Assembly (NCBI RefSeq): GCF_040545875.1
Contig: NZ_JBEPMR010000009.1
Strand: one strand, 5' to 3'
Source: Faecalicatena_A orotica
GTDB taxonomy: Bacteria > Bacillota > Clostridia > Lachnospirales > Lachnospiraceae
DNA length: 64,000 bases
Position numbers and translations under genes: made by a program. Below the pieces are notes generated by a model. The model was not told where the DNA came from and did no database searches. It worked only from the letters and a program-made list of their open reading frames with translations. Of the stretch, positions 7,469-16,800 are shown in pieces (positions within the stretch are counted from its first letter, which is position 1; every line of letters starts with the position of its first letter).

Positions 7469-8399
7469 AAAAGCCTTTTTCTTTTTTTATGATGTAAAGT
7501 GGCCGTTTTTTTGTCTCCATGTAATCTTTTGATATATACTGTCCGAGTACGGATATGAACAGCAGCTGTATTCCATTCAGGATGAGGATCAGCAGTATGA
7601 TCAGCATGACCCCGTTCAGGGCGTATCCGAAAAATATTGTGCGGACTGCGGCGGTGATTCCGAGGATGATTCCGAGGATGAGCAGGAGGATTCCCGTGCT
7701 CCCGGCCAGTCTGACCGGGGCGGTTGAGAAGGAGTATATCCCGTCCAGTGCGTATTTAAACAGGCTTTTCAGGTTCCATTTGCTGTCTCCGGCGGCCCGT
7801 TCGACATTGTGGAACGGGATCCATTTGGTGTCAAATCCGATAAAGGAGAAGATCCCTTTCATATACCGGTTATATTCCTTAAATTCGAGAATCGAATCGG
7901 CCATCGCCCGGTTCATCATTCTAAAGTCGCCCGCGCCGTCGCTCATATTGAGGTCGCACAGCCGGTTGATTACTTTATAGAAGTTCCGCGAAAGAAAATT
8001 CCGGACTTTTCCTTCGCCCTCTCGGTCTTCGCGGAATCCGGCACAGCAGTCGTAGCCTTCGTTTTTGAGGACATCGTACATTTCCTTGAGCAAGGAAGGG
8101 GGATGCTGGAGGTCTGCATCCATGAAAACGCAGTACTCACCGCAGGCATGCTGTAATCCCGCATACATGGCGGCCTCTTTGCCAAAATTTCTGGAAAAGG
8201 AAAGGTACTTGCAGCGCTTGTCCTTATAGACAAGGCTCTCCAGTATCTCAGGCGTGTGGTCCCGGCTGCCGTCATCTATAAAAATGAATTCGCACTCTGC
8301 TGTTTCGATTTCCCGTACCGCTTTTTCTGTCTCCTCATAAAAGAGAAGGAGCACCTGTTCTTCGTTGTAGCAGGGGACAATGATACTGATTCTGTCCAT
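7467..8399 (-). CDS. Membrane GT2 glycosyltransferase (GtrB/CsbB-like)
   Basis: The 310-residue protein has an N-terminal GT-A domain (SIIVPCYNEE, DDGSRDHT, metal-binding DADLQHPP) and two C-terminal membrane helices (about residues 228-255 and 262-290). Family members load a sugar onto undecaprenyl phosphate at the inner membrane face. The gene lies 3 bp after yfhO with a GGAGGG site inside yfhO's end, so the two are cotranscribed. In Bacillus the equivalent CsbB-YfhO pair decorates lipoteichoic acid, so this pair probably glycosylates an envelope polymer. The exact sugar and polymer are unknown. Confidence 0.88.
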   Translation of the reverse strand: MDRISIIVPCYNEEQVLLLFYEETEKAVREIETAECEFIFIDDGSRDHTPEILESLVYKDKRCKYLSFSRNFGKEAAMYAGLQHACGEYCVFMDADLQHPPSLLKEMYDVLKNEGYDCCAGFREDREGEGKVRNFLSRNFYKVINRLCDLNMSDGAGDFRMMNRAMADSILEFKEYNRYMKGIFSFIGFDTKWIPFHNVERAAGDSKWNLKSLFKYALDGIYSFSTAPVRLAGSTGILLLILGIILGITAAVRTIFFGYALNGVMLIILLILILNGIQLLFISVLGQYISKDYMETKKRPLYIIKKEKGF

Positions 8400-8402
8400 A
8401 AA

Positions 8403-11051
8403 TTAATCCCTCCGTTGCATGTTTTTTGCCTGTAAATTTTTCCATCCGGTAATTACGGCCGATATTAGATAAATCAGGAAGCAAAGAATGCTAATCACAT
8501 ATCCGGCCTTCTGACCGGGAGCGTGGAATAGGATCCGGATATCATGTGTCCCCTTTTCCAACTTTACTCCGGCAAACGCCTGATTTATTTTTAATATAGG
8601 TACATTTTTCCCATCAACTGTAATTTCCATTCCTTTTTGAAGTGGAATTGAGGTTACAAAATATCCGTCCGCTGCGGCATCTGCAGTGCAGGATAAGATT
8701 TCGCTGCCTTCTGTATCGTGATTCTCCACAGGGGTATACTGTTTTTCCCCGAGCAGCTGCTCATCATAAAGATGCCAGGTGATATTTCTTATAAAATATT
8801 TTCCCTTCGAAAACTGGAACTTAATGTTTTTAAGCCCCTTCCCTTTTGAATCGGACAGCTGATAATGGAAGGTGTCGTTTTCATTCGGATAAGGTGCATA
8901 AGCGCCGGAAAGTTTATTTCTCATGCTGTTAATATCGATGACAACGGCATTCTTTCCATGATTTATAACGTCGAAATCGAGCAGCAGTATTTTATCTTTT
9001 AAGGTATGTTCCAGTGCTATTGTGACCGAAGTTTCTTTCTTTACGTCCAACAGGTATCCGCCGTTGGTTTTGGTGACACGGATTGTGTCGGGAAGAACCA
9101 GGTCTTTAAAAGCCGGTGCATATTCCTTCATTCCTTTCGCATAATCAGAAACGGCTGTGACCTCACCGTCAGAAACGGCTGTGGCCTCACCGTCAGAAAT
9201 GGCTGTGGCCTCACCGTCAGAAATGGCCGTGTCCTCATTGTCGGAAACGACGGTTTCCTCACTGTCAGGAACAACGGTATAACGTGTAATCGCATCCAGA
9301 CGGTCGTATTGGTTCAGCCTTAGAAACTGGGAATCAGTGATGCAGGAGCCGGTCACATAGGCAATCGGCAGTACGTTTTTGTTTTCTGCGAATACGATTC
9401 GGCCTTTTTTTGATTGGGATACAATCTGGTAACCACAGGGGATATTATCCTCTGTTGTCTGCAGATAGCGCACCCCGAGGAAATTCAGCAAAAAAGGATT
9501 GGCTGACGGCAGAACGGCGAGCCTGTTGTTGATCTGTACTGCGGAGTGAAAGGTATCATAGTAGAGGTTCGAATAATCCTTATTGGTGATGGAAGAGTAC
9601 ATTCCGCTTTTCTGCACCGTGGTATCCGAGGTAAGATTACAGGAAGCCAGTACATCTGCAAGGCTGTCATAGCGGTAGAGCGGGTCCATCACGGGGGTAT
9701 CCGTATCTGAAGCAGTTATTTCCTGTTCAAATACATCGTTTTTGTCTACGAAATCTTCTGTCTGCATAGTCTGCAAAAACAGCACACACGGCATGATGCA
9801 GAGGAGAAGGTGTGATACCAGAAAACGAAGCTGATCTGTCTTTTGGCTGCATCGTATTTTCTGCCAGATTGCAACAAAGACCAGAATTCCTATGTCAGCG
9901 ACAATCCATTTGATATTACCGGAATACATCCACGCCGGTAAGAAGGCTGCAATGATGAGACAGGGCCAGAGTTTCCAGTGAAGGTGTTCCTGTCCGGTAT
10001 CTTCCGGGGCCGATGCGGGGTTCGGGCCGATGTCCCCCTGACGCAGCAGACTGAGGATTTTCGTACACTGCAGTAAAATAAGAGGAACAAAAGGAATTAG
10101 AATCTTCGCGCGCGCATACAATGTACCGTTAAGCACCCATGATGCAAAGAACCAGGTGGATATAATCAAAAGAAAAATACTGTCAGTCCGGTATTTTTTA
10201 CTTGTAACGCCGAGAATCAGTGCATAAAGGCAGACCGCGGTCAGCCCCATCCCGTATGGACTGTAAAGGATGGACTGAAGATTCAGTGACACGCCGAATA
10301 TTTCCGGCAGGCTTAAACTTGCGGACGCCCGGCGGTGTTCCAGTATGACCAGCCCGGTCGGAATCAGGAGTATGGCAGCCATCCCGATGGAAAGAAAAGC
10401 TGATTTCAGAAAGCAGGGAAATCCTTTTTTCCAGAAAGTGGGGCCTTCCTGCCTAAGCCAGTACCACCCAATTACTGCAAGGCATGCAATCGAGTAATAA
10501 AAACTATTTACATAAATAAAAAATAAAATCAACGGCAGAAACCGGAACCGTCTTTTTTTAACGGCTATTAGTGCCAGAATCAGGAAGGGCATATAATTGA
10601 CAAACATGACCTGCCGGTGTGTATGGAAAAAACATGCCGCCGTCATAAAAAGCAGGCTCCCGGCAAAGGCAGATAGGCTGTCGATTCCGTCTTCTGACTT
10701 CAGGAAATAATAAAACAGCAGGACAGAGCATAAATATCCTGCCAGCATATAGCCGATTAGGAGATACACCATCGGCACTGATGGCAGCAGGCACCCGATG
10801 ACGATATCCGGGCGCAGATATCCATAATAGGAAAACTGGTATCCGTTGCTCCCGGAGCCCAGCGGAAGAAAGGCAGGGACAAGCGTTTTCTGCTCGATGC
10901 AGGTATCACGTATCGTCTCGGCCAGCCGGACATGCTGGCTCAGCCAGTCCGTATAGGAGCCATAAAAAGTACCTTTTGGTATCACTGTCAATATGAACAA
11001 AATGAAGAGCCCGGTTAAAAGCACGGGGAAGAAATATTTTTTTCGGGTCAT
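8403..11051 (-). CDS. yfhO: YfhO-family multispanning membrane protein
   Basis: This 882-residue protein has an N-terminal transmembrane helix, more than ten further hydrophobic segments through about residue 420, a large extracellular domain and a final C-terminal helix before a basic tail. This is the YfhO (GT-C-like) layout. YfhO is thought to transfer the sugar from undecaprenyl phosphate, made by the adjacent GT2 enzyme, onto lipoteichoic acid. GGAAGGAGA precedes the ATG. The extracellular part contains an unusual run of 8-residue repeats (about residues 588-635). The gene is divergent from the VanRS-like genes, which could regulate it. Confidence 0.85.
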   Translation of the reverse strand: MTRKKYFFPVLLTGLFILFILTVIPKGTFYGSYTDWLSQHVRLAETIRDTCIEQKTLVPAFLPLGSGSNGYQFSYYGYLRPDIVIGCLLPSVPMVYLLIGYMLAGYLCSVLLFYYFLKSEDGIDSLSAFAGSLLFMTAACFFHTHRQVMFVNYMPFLILALIAVKKRRFRFLPLILFFIYVNSFYYSIACLAVIGWYWLRQEGPTFWKKGFPCFLKSAFLSIGMAAILLIPTGLVILEHRRASASLSLPEIFGVSLNLQSILYSPYGMGLTAVCLYALILGVTSKKYRTDSIFLLIISTWFFASWVLNGTLYARAKILIPFVPLILLQCTKILSLLRQGDIGPNPASAPEDTGQEHLHWKLWPCLIIAAFLPAWMYSGNIKWIVADIGILVFVAIWQKIRCSQKTDQLRFLVSHLLLCIMPCVLFLQTMQTEDFVDKNDVFEQEITASDTDTPVMDPLYRYDSLADVLASCNLTSDTTVQKSGMYSSITNKDYSNLYYDTFHSAVQINNRLAVLPSANPFLLNFLGVRYLQTTEDNIPCGYQIVSQSKKGRIVFAENKNVLPIAYVTGSCITDSQFLRLNQYDRLDAITRYTVVPDSEETVVSDNEDTAISDGEATAISDGEATAVSDGEVTAVSDYAKGMKEYAPAFKDLVLPDTIRVTKTNGGYLLDVKKETSVTIALEHTLKDKILLLDFDVINHGKNAVVIDINSMRNKLSGAYAPYPNENDTFHYQLSDSKGKGLKNIKFQFSKGKYFIRNITWHLYDEQLLGEKQYTPVENHDTEGSEILSCTADAAADGYFVTSIPLQKGMEITVDGKNVPILKINQAFAGVKLEKGTHDIRILFHAPGQKAGYVISILCFLIYLISAVITGWKNLQAKNMQRRD
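9145..9288 (-). repeat. 24-bp in-frame minisatellite inside yfhO
   Basis: Six head-to-tail 24-bp units encode octapeptides of the type AISDGEAT / AVSDGEVT, with the outer units diverged. The central units differ at only one to three bases, so the tract is recent or homogenised. It lies in the predicted extracellular domain and could expand or contract by slippage without breaking the frame. Confidence 0.85.
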
Positions 11052-11098
11052 AACGCTCTCCTTCCAAATAAATTCAACAGTATTTAATATACCCGCTA

Positions 11099-11173
11099 TT
11101 TCTTAAAGATTGCCCAAACTGAATCTGAAGAATTCTTAAGATGGAATATATTTTTTCAAAATTCATGTATAAT
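11099..11173 (+). promoter_or_regulatory. Promoter region of the VanRS-like genes with direct repeats
   Basis: TATAAT at 11168-11173 is a good -10 box; no clear -35 is visible. Upstream, TTCTTAAAGAT (near 11100) and TTCTTAAGAT (near 11133), plus the palindrome AAGAATTCTT, resemble the direct repeats that OmpR-family regulators bind. Autoregulation is inferred. The yfhO start lies 48 bp further upstream on the other strand. Confidence 0.45.
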
Positions 11174-11229
11174 GGTACTTATTTAGAAGTACTGTTATTA
11201 AGAAATCCGACGTAAGGGGGAGCATAGAA

Positions 11230-11979
11230 ATGGAACCGGTGAGTATATTAGTCGTTGATGATAATCCTGAAATCCGTGAAATTATTCAGATTCTGCTTCA
11301 GGGAGAAGGATTTTCGATCGAACAGGCGAAAAATGGTATGGAGGCGCTTCAGGCCCTCGTGGGACAGGCATTTGACCTGATTATTCTGGACATTATGATG
11401 CCGGGAATGAATGGCTATCAGACATGTCTGGAAATCCGCAAGCAAAGCAATGCACCGATTCTGTTTCTGAGCGCAAAGGGGCAGGAAGGCGACAAGACAC
11501 TCGGATTTTCAAGCGGGGGAGATGATTATCTTGTAAAGCCGTTTTCCTACAATGAACTGGTCAGCCGTTCCAAAGCGCTCATACGGAGGTACCAGATCTA
11601 CAAAGGCAAGGATGCCGCATCAGAGACTTTAAAGCCGCAGGATAACATAAAGGGAATGGCATCGCACGGTTCTGACAGCCACACCATACACTTTCATCAT
11701 TTAGAAATAGATGAGTCTGCGGAGACTGTTTTTACCGGAGGGCATCAGATCGAACTCACTGATACAGAATATGCCATGCTGCATTTGCTTGTGAAAAACC
11801 GCAGGCAGATATTTTCCGCAGAACGGCTCTATGAGGCAGTCTGGGAGGAGGAGTACTATTATGGGGCAAATAATACGATTATGGTCCATATCCGCAATCT
11901 CAGAAAGAAGATAGAAAAAGATCCGAAAAATCCGGTCATGATAAAGACTATATGGGGAAAGGGGTATCGGTGTGATTAA
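11230..11979 (+). CDS. OmpR/PhoB-family response regulator
   Basis: The 249-residue protein has a receiver domain (VVDDN acidic pocket, phospho-acceptor Asp about residue 54 in ILDIMMPG, conserved Lys in LVKPF) and a winged-helix DNA-binding domain (about 155-249, IELTDTEYAMLHLL to IKTIWGKGYRCD). An unusually long, His- and Gly-containing linker of about 35 residues joins them. The gene overlaps the kinase gene by 8 bp and is translationally coupled to it. VanR/VraR-type paralogues respond to envelope stress or peptides, which fits the divergent yfhO pair, but the stimulus is unknown. Confidence 0.92.
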   Translation: MEPVSILVVDDNPEIREIIQILLQGEGFSIEQAKNGMEALQALVGQAFDLIILDIMMPGMNGYQTCLEIRKQSNAPILFLSAKGQEGDKTLGFSSGGDDYLVKPFSYNELVSRSKALIRRYQIYKGKDAASETLKPQDNIKGMASHGSDSHTIHFHHLEIDESAETVFTGGHQIELTDTEYAMLHLLVKNRRQIFSAERLYEAVWEEEYYYGANNTIMVHIRNLRKKIEKDPKNPVMIKTIWGKGYRCD

Positions 11980-13333
11980 AAGAATGTCTGCCCGCATCCG
12001 TAAATTAAAAATCAGAACTAAACTATCCCTCCTTATGCTGACATCGGCTGTAATCAGCCTTCTGTTATTTTCATTTTTATGGAAAAACGTCGGGAACGCA
12101 TGGGATTTTTTATGCAGGTATCCGGCGCTGTCGTGGGACAAGCAGGGGCTCATCGAGACGCTGAAGGAAACGGCAAAGTATTATGATGTGCCGGAGAGTG
12201 AAAAAGATAAAGAAGGGGCAGCAAAGATTGCCCCGTTTTTTGATGCAAAGGATGAATATACCGGGGTGTATATCTACGAAGCCGATGGTGACGGCCTGTA
12301 CCGGACAGGCAGGTACCCGGAAATCATGGATGAGGCTGTATTTGGAAGTCTGATGGATTTAGGATACAGAGTCACAACAGGAAAAATTGAAGAATACGAG
12401 TTTATCCCGATGGAATTCCATAACGGAGAATATAATGTATACATTTACTCCTACCATGCCTTAAACATGATCTATCCTTATTTACTAATCAGTGTGCTGC
12501 TCAGTGTTGCTGTATTCCTGTCACTGACACTCATATTTATTAACCGGAGAATGAAAGCAATCCTGAACCTGAAGGACGAAATCCTGCTGATGGCCTCCGG
12601 CGAGCTGGAACATAAGATCCCGGACTGCGGAGAAGACGAGATCGGAATACTATCCGGCGAGCTGGATAATTTAAGGGTTGCCCTAAAAGAGAACATTCAG
12701 CAGGAGGAAGAAAGCCGGAAAGCCAACCAGGACCTGATCACTGCCATATCGCATGACTTAAGGACACCCCTTACAATCCTGAACGGCTATCTCGAGGTAT
12801 TAAAGTTAAAAAGAATCCCCCCTGAAACAGAAGAGGAATATCTCGACCGGTGCCTTCAGAAGACGAGTGACATCAAGGAAATGACAGACAAAATGTTCGA
12901 ATATGCCCTCGTATTCGAGGAGTCCGAGGATGTCAACATGACAGAAGTAAGCGCTGCATCCGTCCGCACAGTCCTCAGGGAGAACCTGGACTTCCTGCAG
13001 CTGGCCGGATTTCAGGCAGAGGCTGTGCTGGAAGAATGTACAGGCAGGATACTCGGAGACGAGACTATGCTCAAAAGAATCTTCAACAACTTATTCTCTA
13101 ACATCCTCAAGTACGGAGATAAGAAATATCCGGTAAAGCTAACCTTCCAGACAGAAAAGCAACAAATCAAGGTTACATTAATCAATACTGTAAAAACAGA
13201 AAAAGACGAAATAGACAGCAACAGGATCGGACTCAAAAGCGTCGAAAAAATGGTTGGACTGCATGGCGGGACATTATACGTCATAAATCAGGCCGGGGTA
13301 TATAACGTACAGATCACATTTCCAATGCTGTAA
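11972..13333 (+). CDS. VanS-like sensor histidine kinase
   Basis: The 453-residue kinase has two membrane helices (about residues 17-35 and 166-190) around an extracellular sensor of about 130 residues. A HAMP segment follows, then HisKA with the phospho-accepting His (ISHDLRTP, about residue 261), and HATPase_c with the N-box (FNNLFSNILKYG) and a short G-box. The start is GTG at 11972, preceded by GGGGAAAGGGG and overlapping the regulator's stop; an ATG four codons later is an alternative. The stop codon abuts a family A repeat, which probably terminates the transcript. Confidence 0.9.
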   Translation: MIKRMSARIRKLKIRTKLSLLMLTSAVISLLLFSFLWKNVGNAWDFLCRYPALSWDKQGLIETLKETAKYYDVPESEKDKEGAAKIAPFFDAKDEYTGVYIYEADGDGLYRTGRYPEIMDEAVFGSLMDLGYRVTTGKIEEYEFIPMEFHNGEYNVYIYSYHALNMIYPYLLISVLLSVAVFLSLTLIFINRRMKAILNLKDEILLMASGELEHKIPDCGEDEIGILSGELDNLRVALKENIQQEEESRKANQDLITAISHDLRTPLTILNGYLEVLKLKRIPPETEEEYLDRCLQKTSDIKEMTDKMFEYALVFEESEDVNMTEVSAASVRTVLRENLDFLQLAGFQAEAVLEECTGRILGDETMLKRIFNNLFSNILKYGDKKYPVKLTFQTEKQQIKVTLINTVKTEKDEIDSNRIGLKSVEKMVGLHGGTLYVINQAGVYNVQITFPML

Positions 13334-13382
13334 ACGGACCGCAAAGGGGTCAGACCCTTTTGCGGTCCGTTTTCAGAATCGT
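13333..13382 (+). repeat. Dispersed palindromic repeat, family A, copy 2 (terminator-like)
   Basis: AACGGACCGCAAAGGGG pairs with a near-complete complement up to TTTGCGGTCCGTT (to about 13372) with one mismatch, followed by TTTTCAGAATC. It begins at the last base of the histidine kinase stop codon. The stem of about 18 bp plus T-run should terminate transcription. Confidence 0.85.
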
Positions 13383-13491
13383 TTATCAATTCATCTCTAA
13401 GTCTATGGGATTATTTACCTATAGAATATCTGTAAATATCAAGTGTATAGTTAAAAATATATAAAAAATCCTATTAATTTTTGAATCGTAT

Positions 13492-13507
13492 ATTGAAACG
13501 TTTCAAT
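13492..13507. promoter_or_regulatory. LacI-type operator ahead of the rare-sugar operon
   Basis: ATTGAAACGTTTCAAT is a perfect 16-bp palindrome with the central CG typical of LacI-family operators. It lies 131 bp upstream of the epimerase gene, and the LacI-type repressor is encoded two genes in, so self-regulation of the operon is likely. It is not a classical cre site, but CcpA binding cannot be excluded. I could not pin a convincing promoter; TTGCAT at 13512 is one candidate -35. Confidence 0.75.
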
Positions 13508-13637
13508 GAATTTGCATTTCGGAAGTATTGTATTCTCTATATTCTTCCGTTATCATTTTCATATACTAATTCCGGAATTTAATAAGTTTATTGCATCAGG
13601 ATGACTTGAAAACAAATTGTCAGACAGGAGGATTTAG

Positions 13638-14516
13638 ATGAATAAAATAGGCATACATTTTGGGTATTTCAATACGGACTGGGATACGGATTTTATCCGC
13701 CAGATTGATCAGGTGAAAAGGATCGGCTTTGATATTCTGGAAGTTGCACCGGTGCCTTTGATGAAGTTATCGAAAGAACAGCGAAGAGCGATCCGTGACC
13801 ATGCAGAGGAGAAAGGGATTGACCTGACTTTCTCCGTGGGGCTGGGGAAGGAGTATGATCTTGCTTCTGCGGATAAAGAGATCCGAAAAGCTGGAATCCA
13901 ATTTACGCTGGACACATTCGATATTATGCAGGAAATGGGCAGTACGATGTATTCCGGTGTAGACATCGGAGCATGGAACCAGACCTACTCATACGGTGTT
14001 ATTGACAAAAGCAGGGAATGGAAATATTCAATCGAATCTGTACAGGAAATCATGAAGTCCGCAGAAGAGAAAGGAATAACATTTGCGGTGGAAGTGGTGA
14101 ACCGTTATGAATCCTCACTTGTAAATACGGCAGAGGAAGCGATGGAGTATATTTCCCGTGTCGGAAGCCCGAACTGTAAGCTTTTGCTGGATACATACCA
14201 CATGAATATTGAAGAAGACAGCTTCGAAAAGGCAATTCAGCTGGCGGGTGGCAGTCTTGCACATTTCCACGTAGGAGAACCGAACCGGAGACCGCCTAAG
14301 CCAGACGGAAGGATGCCGTGGGATGAGATTACAGGTGCATTGAAGTCCATTCATTATGAAGGCGCCATTGTAATGGAGCCATTCATAAAAATGGGAGGCG
14401 AGGTTGGACGTGATATCAAGGTCTGGCGGGATATCAGCAAAGGCGCCCAGACAGAGGAAATGGAAAGGCTGGCTGCAGTTTCAGTAAAAATGTTCCGTGA
14501 AAAAATGCAGCCGTAA
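13638..14516 (+). CDS. Ketose 3-epimerase (D-allulose/tagatose 3-epimerase family)
   Basis: The 292-residue TIM-barrel enzyme belongs to the sugar phosphate isomerase/epimerase fold and closely resembles clostridial D-psicose (allulose) 3-epimerases. Conserved metal and catalytic residues are visible: Glu about 152 (VEVVNRYE), Asp about 184 (LLLDTYHMNIEED), His about 210 (HFHVGEPNRR) and Glu about 246 (IVMEPFIKMGG). The KVWRDIS segment is also typical. Such enzymes interconvert fructose and allulose, tagatose and sorbose, or xylulose and ribulose. CAGGAGGA precedes the ATG. It is the first gene of an operon running to 22580. Confidence 0.9.
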   Translation: MNKIGIHFGYFNTDWDTDFIRQIDQVKRIGFDILEVAPVPLMKLSKEQRRAIRDHAEEKGIDLTFSVGLGKEYDLASADKEIRKAGIQFTLDTFDIMQEMGSTMYSGVDIGAWNQTYSYGVIDKSREWKYSIESVQEIMKSAEEKGITFAVEVVNRYESSLVNTAEEAMEYISRVGSPNCKLLLDTYHMNIEEDSFEKAIQLAGGSLAHFHVGEPNRRPPKPDGRMPWDEITGALKSIHYEGAIVMEPFIKMGGEVGRDIKVWRDISKGAQTEEMERLAAVSVKMFREKMQP

Positions 14517-14528
14517 GGGGTTAGAGTG

Positions 14529-16766
14529 ATGTCGACAATCAAGGATGTTGCGCGGATTGCAGGGGTTTCAGTCGGTACAGTTTCAAACTTCCTGAATGGG
14601 AAGGAAAATGTGAAGGAAGAGAAAGTACAACTGATTAAGCAGGCTATGGAGAGTCTGGATTACAGGCCGAATTACATGGCGCAGAATCTCAAAGGGATGA
14701 AAAGGAAGATTATCGGAATTCTTTTTCCGAATTTAGATGAGCCCTACAACGATATTTATAAAGGACTCACCGAATATCTGGACATGAAGGACTTCATAAC
14801 CGTACTGAAACTAACACAGAATAATATTGTTCTGGAAAATCAGTTTCTGGACCAGCTGGTCAATATCGGTGCAGTCGGAATCATTATGGTATCCAATGAT
14901 GCCGCAAACATAAAAAAATACAAGAAAATAGAGAAAAAAGGTGTCTCCTTCGTATTTGTTGAGAGAAAAGTCGGACAGGGAAGTTTCAGCAACGTACTTT
15001 TTGAGAATAAAGATCTGGTCTATGACATAACAGCCGGACTGCTCCAGGAGAATCCAGATGTCAATATCAAGGTTCTGCTTGGCAAACAGGAATTTTCCAA
15101 TGAAAAGGACTGTGCGGAGGGGTATCTGGCGGCGCGCGAATCAGGCAAAGGTGACATTGAGGTAATCAAGGAAATTAACAGGGAAGCTGTTTTCGACCAC
15201 ATTTACCGCTGCCTTATGTACTTTGATCCGAAGCCGGCACACGTCATAGCGTCTTCCGTTGAATTTGCAAAAATATGTGTGGAAGTATGCAACATTCTAA
15301 AGGCTGATATCTGTATCCATGCCCTTGCGGGAGAAAAATGGTACATGACGGATATCCAGAAAAATATGGTTCAATACGGCAGAAATGCAATCCTTATGGG
15401 GAAACAGGCAGGGGAGAAGATGAACGAACTGCTGTCGCACAGAAACCTTCCGGAACGAAATACTATTTATATCAAATCAAAGAAAAATTACAGTATATCC
15501 GAGGTTAGCGGGAATGAGAAATCCAGAAAAAAAATCCGGATTCTGGCCTATAAGTGTGATGCATCAAATGCCCTGAAAAAGCTGGCTGCCAGTTATAGAA
15601 AACAGTGCGGGACAGAAGTAGAGTTCCACGAACTGGGATATACAAAGCTCAGAGAACAGTTGAAAAAGGAGTTTGCAGCACAGTCCCGGGAATACGATAT
15701 CTATATGTTTGACCTTCCCTGGATGGGCAGTGTGCTCTCGAAAAACGTTTTTGCTGACCTGTCTAAGGAGGTTAAGGAAGACAATCTGCTCAGGCGCTAT
15801 CCAAAAACAATCGTAAAGGCATTTTACAGGTTCGACAGAGGAGTGCATATATTCCCGATCATAGCGACAACTCAGGTCCTGCTGTACCGGAAAGATATTT
15901 TTACCAACCCGGATGTAAAATCGCAGTTTATGAATATGTATGGTTACGAATTGTCTCCTCCGGGCACATGGTCAAACTTTAACACAATAGCGGAATTCTT
16001 CGACAGAAGCGTCAATCCGAGATCCCCGTTCCGATATGGAACCGCAGCGAGTGCACTGGAGCCGATCGGACTGATCAATGAATTTCTCCCCCGGCAATGG
16101 GCCTTCCACGGACAGATAACGGACCGTTGGGGCAAGGTAGTGATAGATAGTGAGGAGAATGTGAAAGCACTGGAGAATCTGACAGCTACATTCGAGCATA
16201 TCCCTGAGGGCACGGAAGGCTACTTCTGGGATGAAATTTTTGAAATGCTTCTCAGAGGGGAAATTCCAATGGCGCAGGGATTCGCGTCACATTACCAGCC
16301 AGGGAAATATTCCGTCGAGGGTAATACATATGAAAAATACATAGAAGCGGTTCCGGTGCCCGGACACAGGCCAATGCTGGGAGGCTGGGCCCTGGGAATC
16401 AACAAGTTTTCAGAGAATATAAAAGAGTGCTATGAGTTCATAAAATGGAACCTGAACGATAAGACTGCAATTCTAAACATGCGTCTGTGCGGGTGTGTTC
16501 CGACAACGACCGTGTTTCAGGACGATACGCTGAAACTGAGCTATCCCTGGCTGAACATGGTAAATGAAAAAGTGGAACTGGGCCGCCTGCGGGAGGAAAT
16601 CATGGACCGTGAAAAGCGGATCATCAACACAGAACTGATTGATGATGCGATATCCGGAGGGATTAAAAAAGCAGTTCTGAAAAAGGAATCGCCGCAAAAG
16701 GCACTCGGAAAAATACGAGATGAAATCAGTCAACTGATTTCGGGAAAGTCAGAGACCGCGCAGTAA
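14529..16766 (+). CDS. LacI-family repressor fused to a family 1 solute-binding domain
   Basis: This 745-residue protein is about twice the normal LacI length. Residues 1-58 form a LacI HTH (TIKDVARIAGVSVGTVSNFLNG). Residues about 60-325 form a periplasmic-binding-like effector domain. Residues about 335-730 resemble MalE/UgpB-type extracellular solute-binding proteins (EYDIYMFDLPWMG, TWSNFNTIAEFFD, GGWALGINKFS). There is no signal peptide, so the third domain must work in the cytoplasm as an extra sensor. GTG at 14526 precedes ATG at 14529; AAGGGG at 14515-14520 fits the ATG better. The likely operator is at 13492. Fusion by misassembly is unlikely because the frame is continuous. Confidence 0.88.
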   Translation: MSTIKDVARIAGVSVGTVSNFLNGKENVKEEKVQLIKQAMESLDYRPNYMAQNLKGMKRKIIGILFPNLDEPYNDIYKGLTEYLDMKDFITVLKLTQNNIVLENQFLDQLVNIGAVGIIMVSNDAANIKKYKKIEKKGVSFVFVERKVGQGSFSNVLFENKDLVYDITAGLLQENPDVNIKVLLGKQEFSNEKDCAEGYLAARESGKGDIEVIKEINREAVFDHIYRCLMYFDPKPAHVIASSVEFAKICVEVCNILKADICIHALAGEKWYMTDIQKNMVQYGRNAILMGKQAGEKMNELLSHRNLPERNTIYIKSKKNYSISEVSGNEKSRKKIRILAYKCDASNALKKLAASYRKQCGTEVEFHELGYTKLREQLKKEFAAQSREYDIYMFDLPWMGSVLSKNVFADLSKEVKEDNLLRRYPKTIVKAFYRFDRGVHIFPIIATTQVLLYRKDIFTNPDVKSQFMNMYGYELSPPGTWSNFNTIAEFFDRSVNPRSPFRYGTAASALEPIGLINEFLPRQWAFHGQITDRWGKVVIDSEENVKALENLTATFEHIPEGTEGYFWDEIFEMLLRGEIPMAQGFASHYQPGKYSVEGNTYEKYIEAVPVPGHRPMLGGWALGINKFSENIKECYEFIKWNLNDKTAILNMRLCGCVPTTTVFQDDTLKLSYPWLNMVNEKVELGRLREEIMDREKRIINTELIDDAISGGIKKAVLKKESPQKALGKIRDEISQLISGKSETAQ

Positions 16767-16800
16767 GCTGCTTGCGGGAGTAAAGGAAGAGGAGTCAGAT

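Noticed and set aside
9145..9288. CRISPR-like array in yfhO
   Set aside because: The units are contiguous with no spacers and are in frame with the gene, so it is a coding minisatellite.
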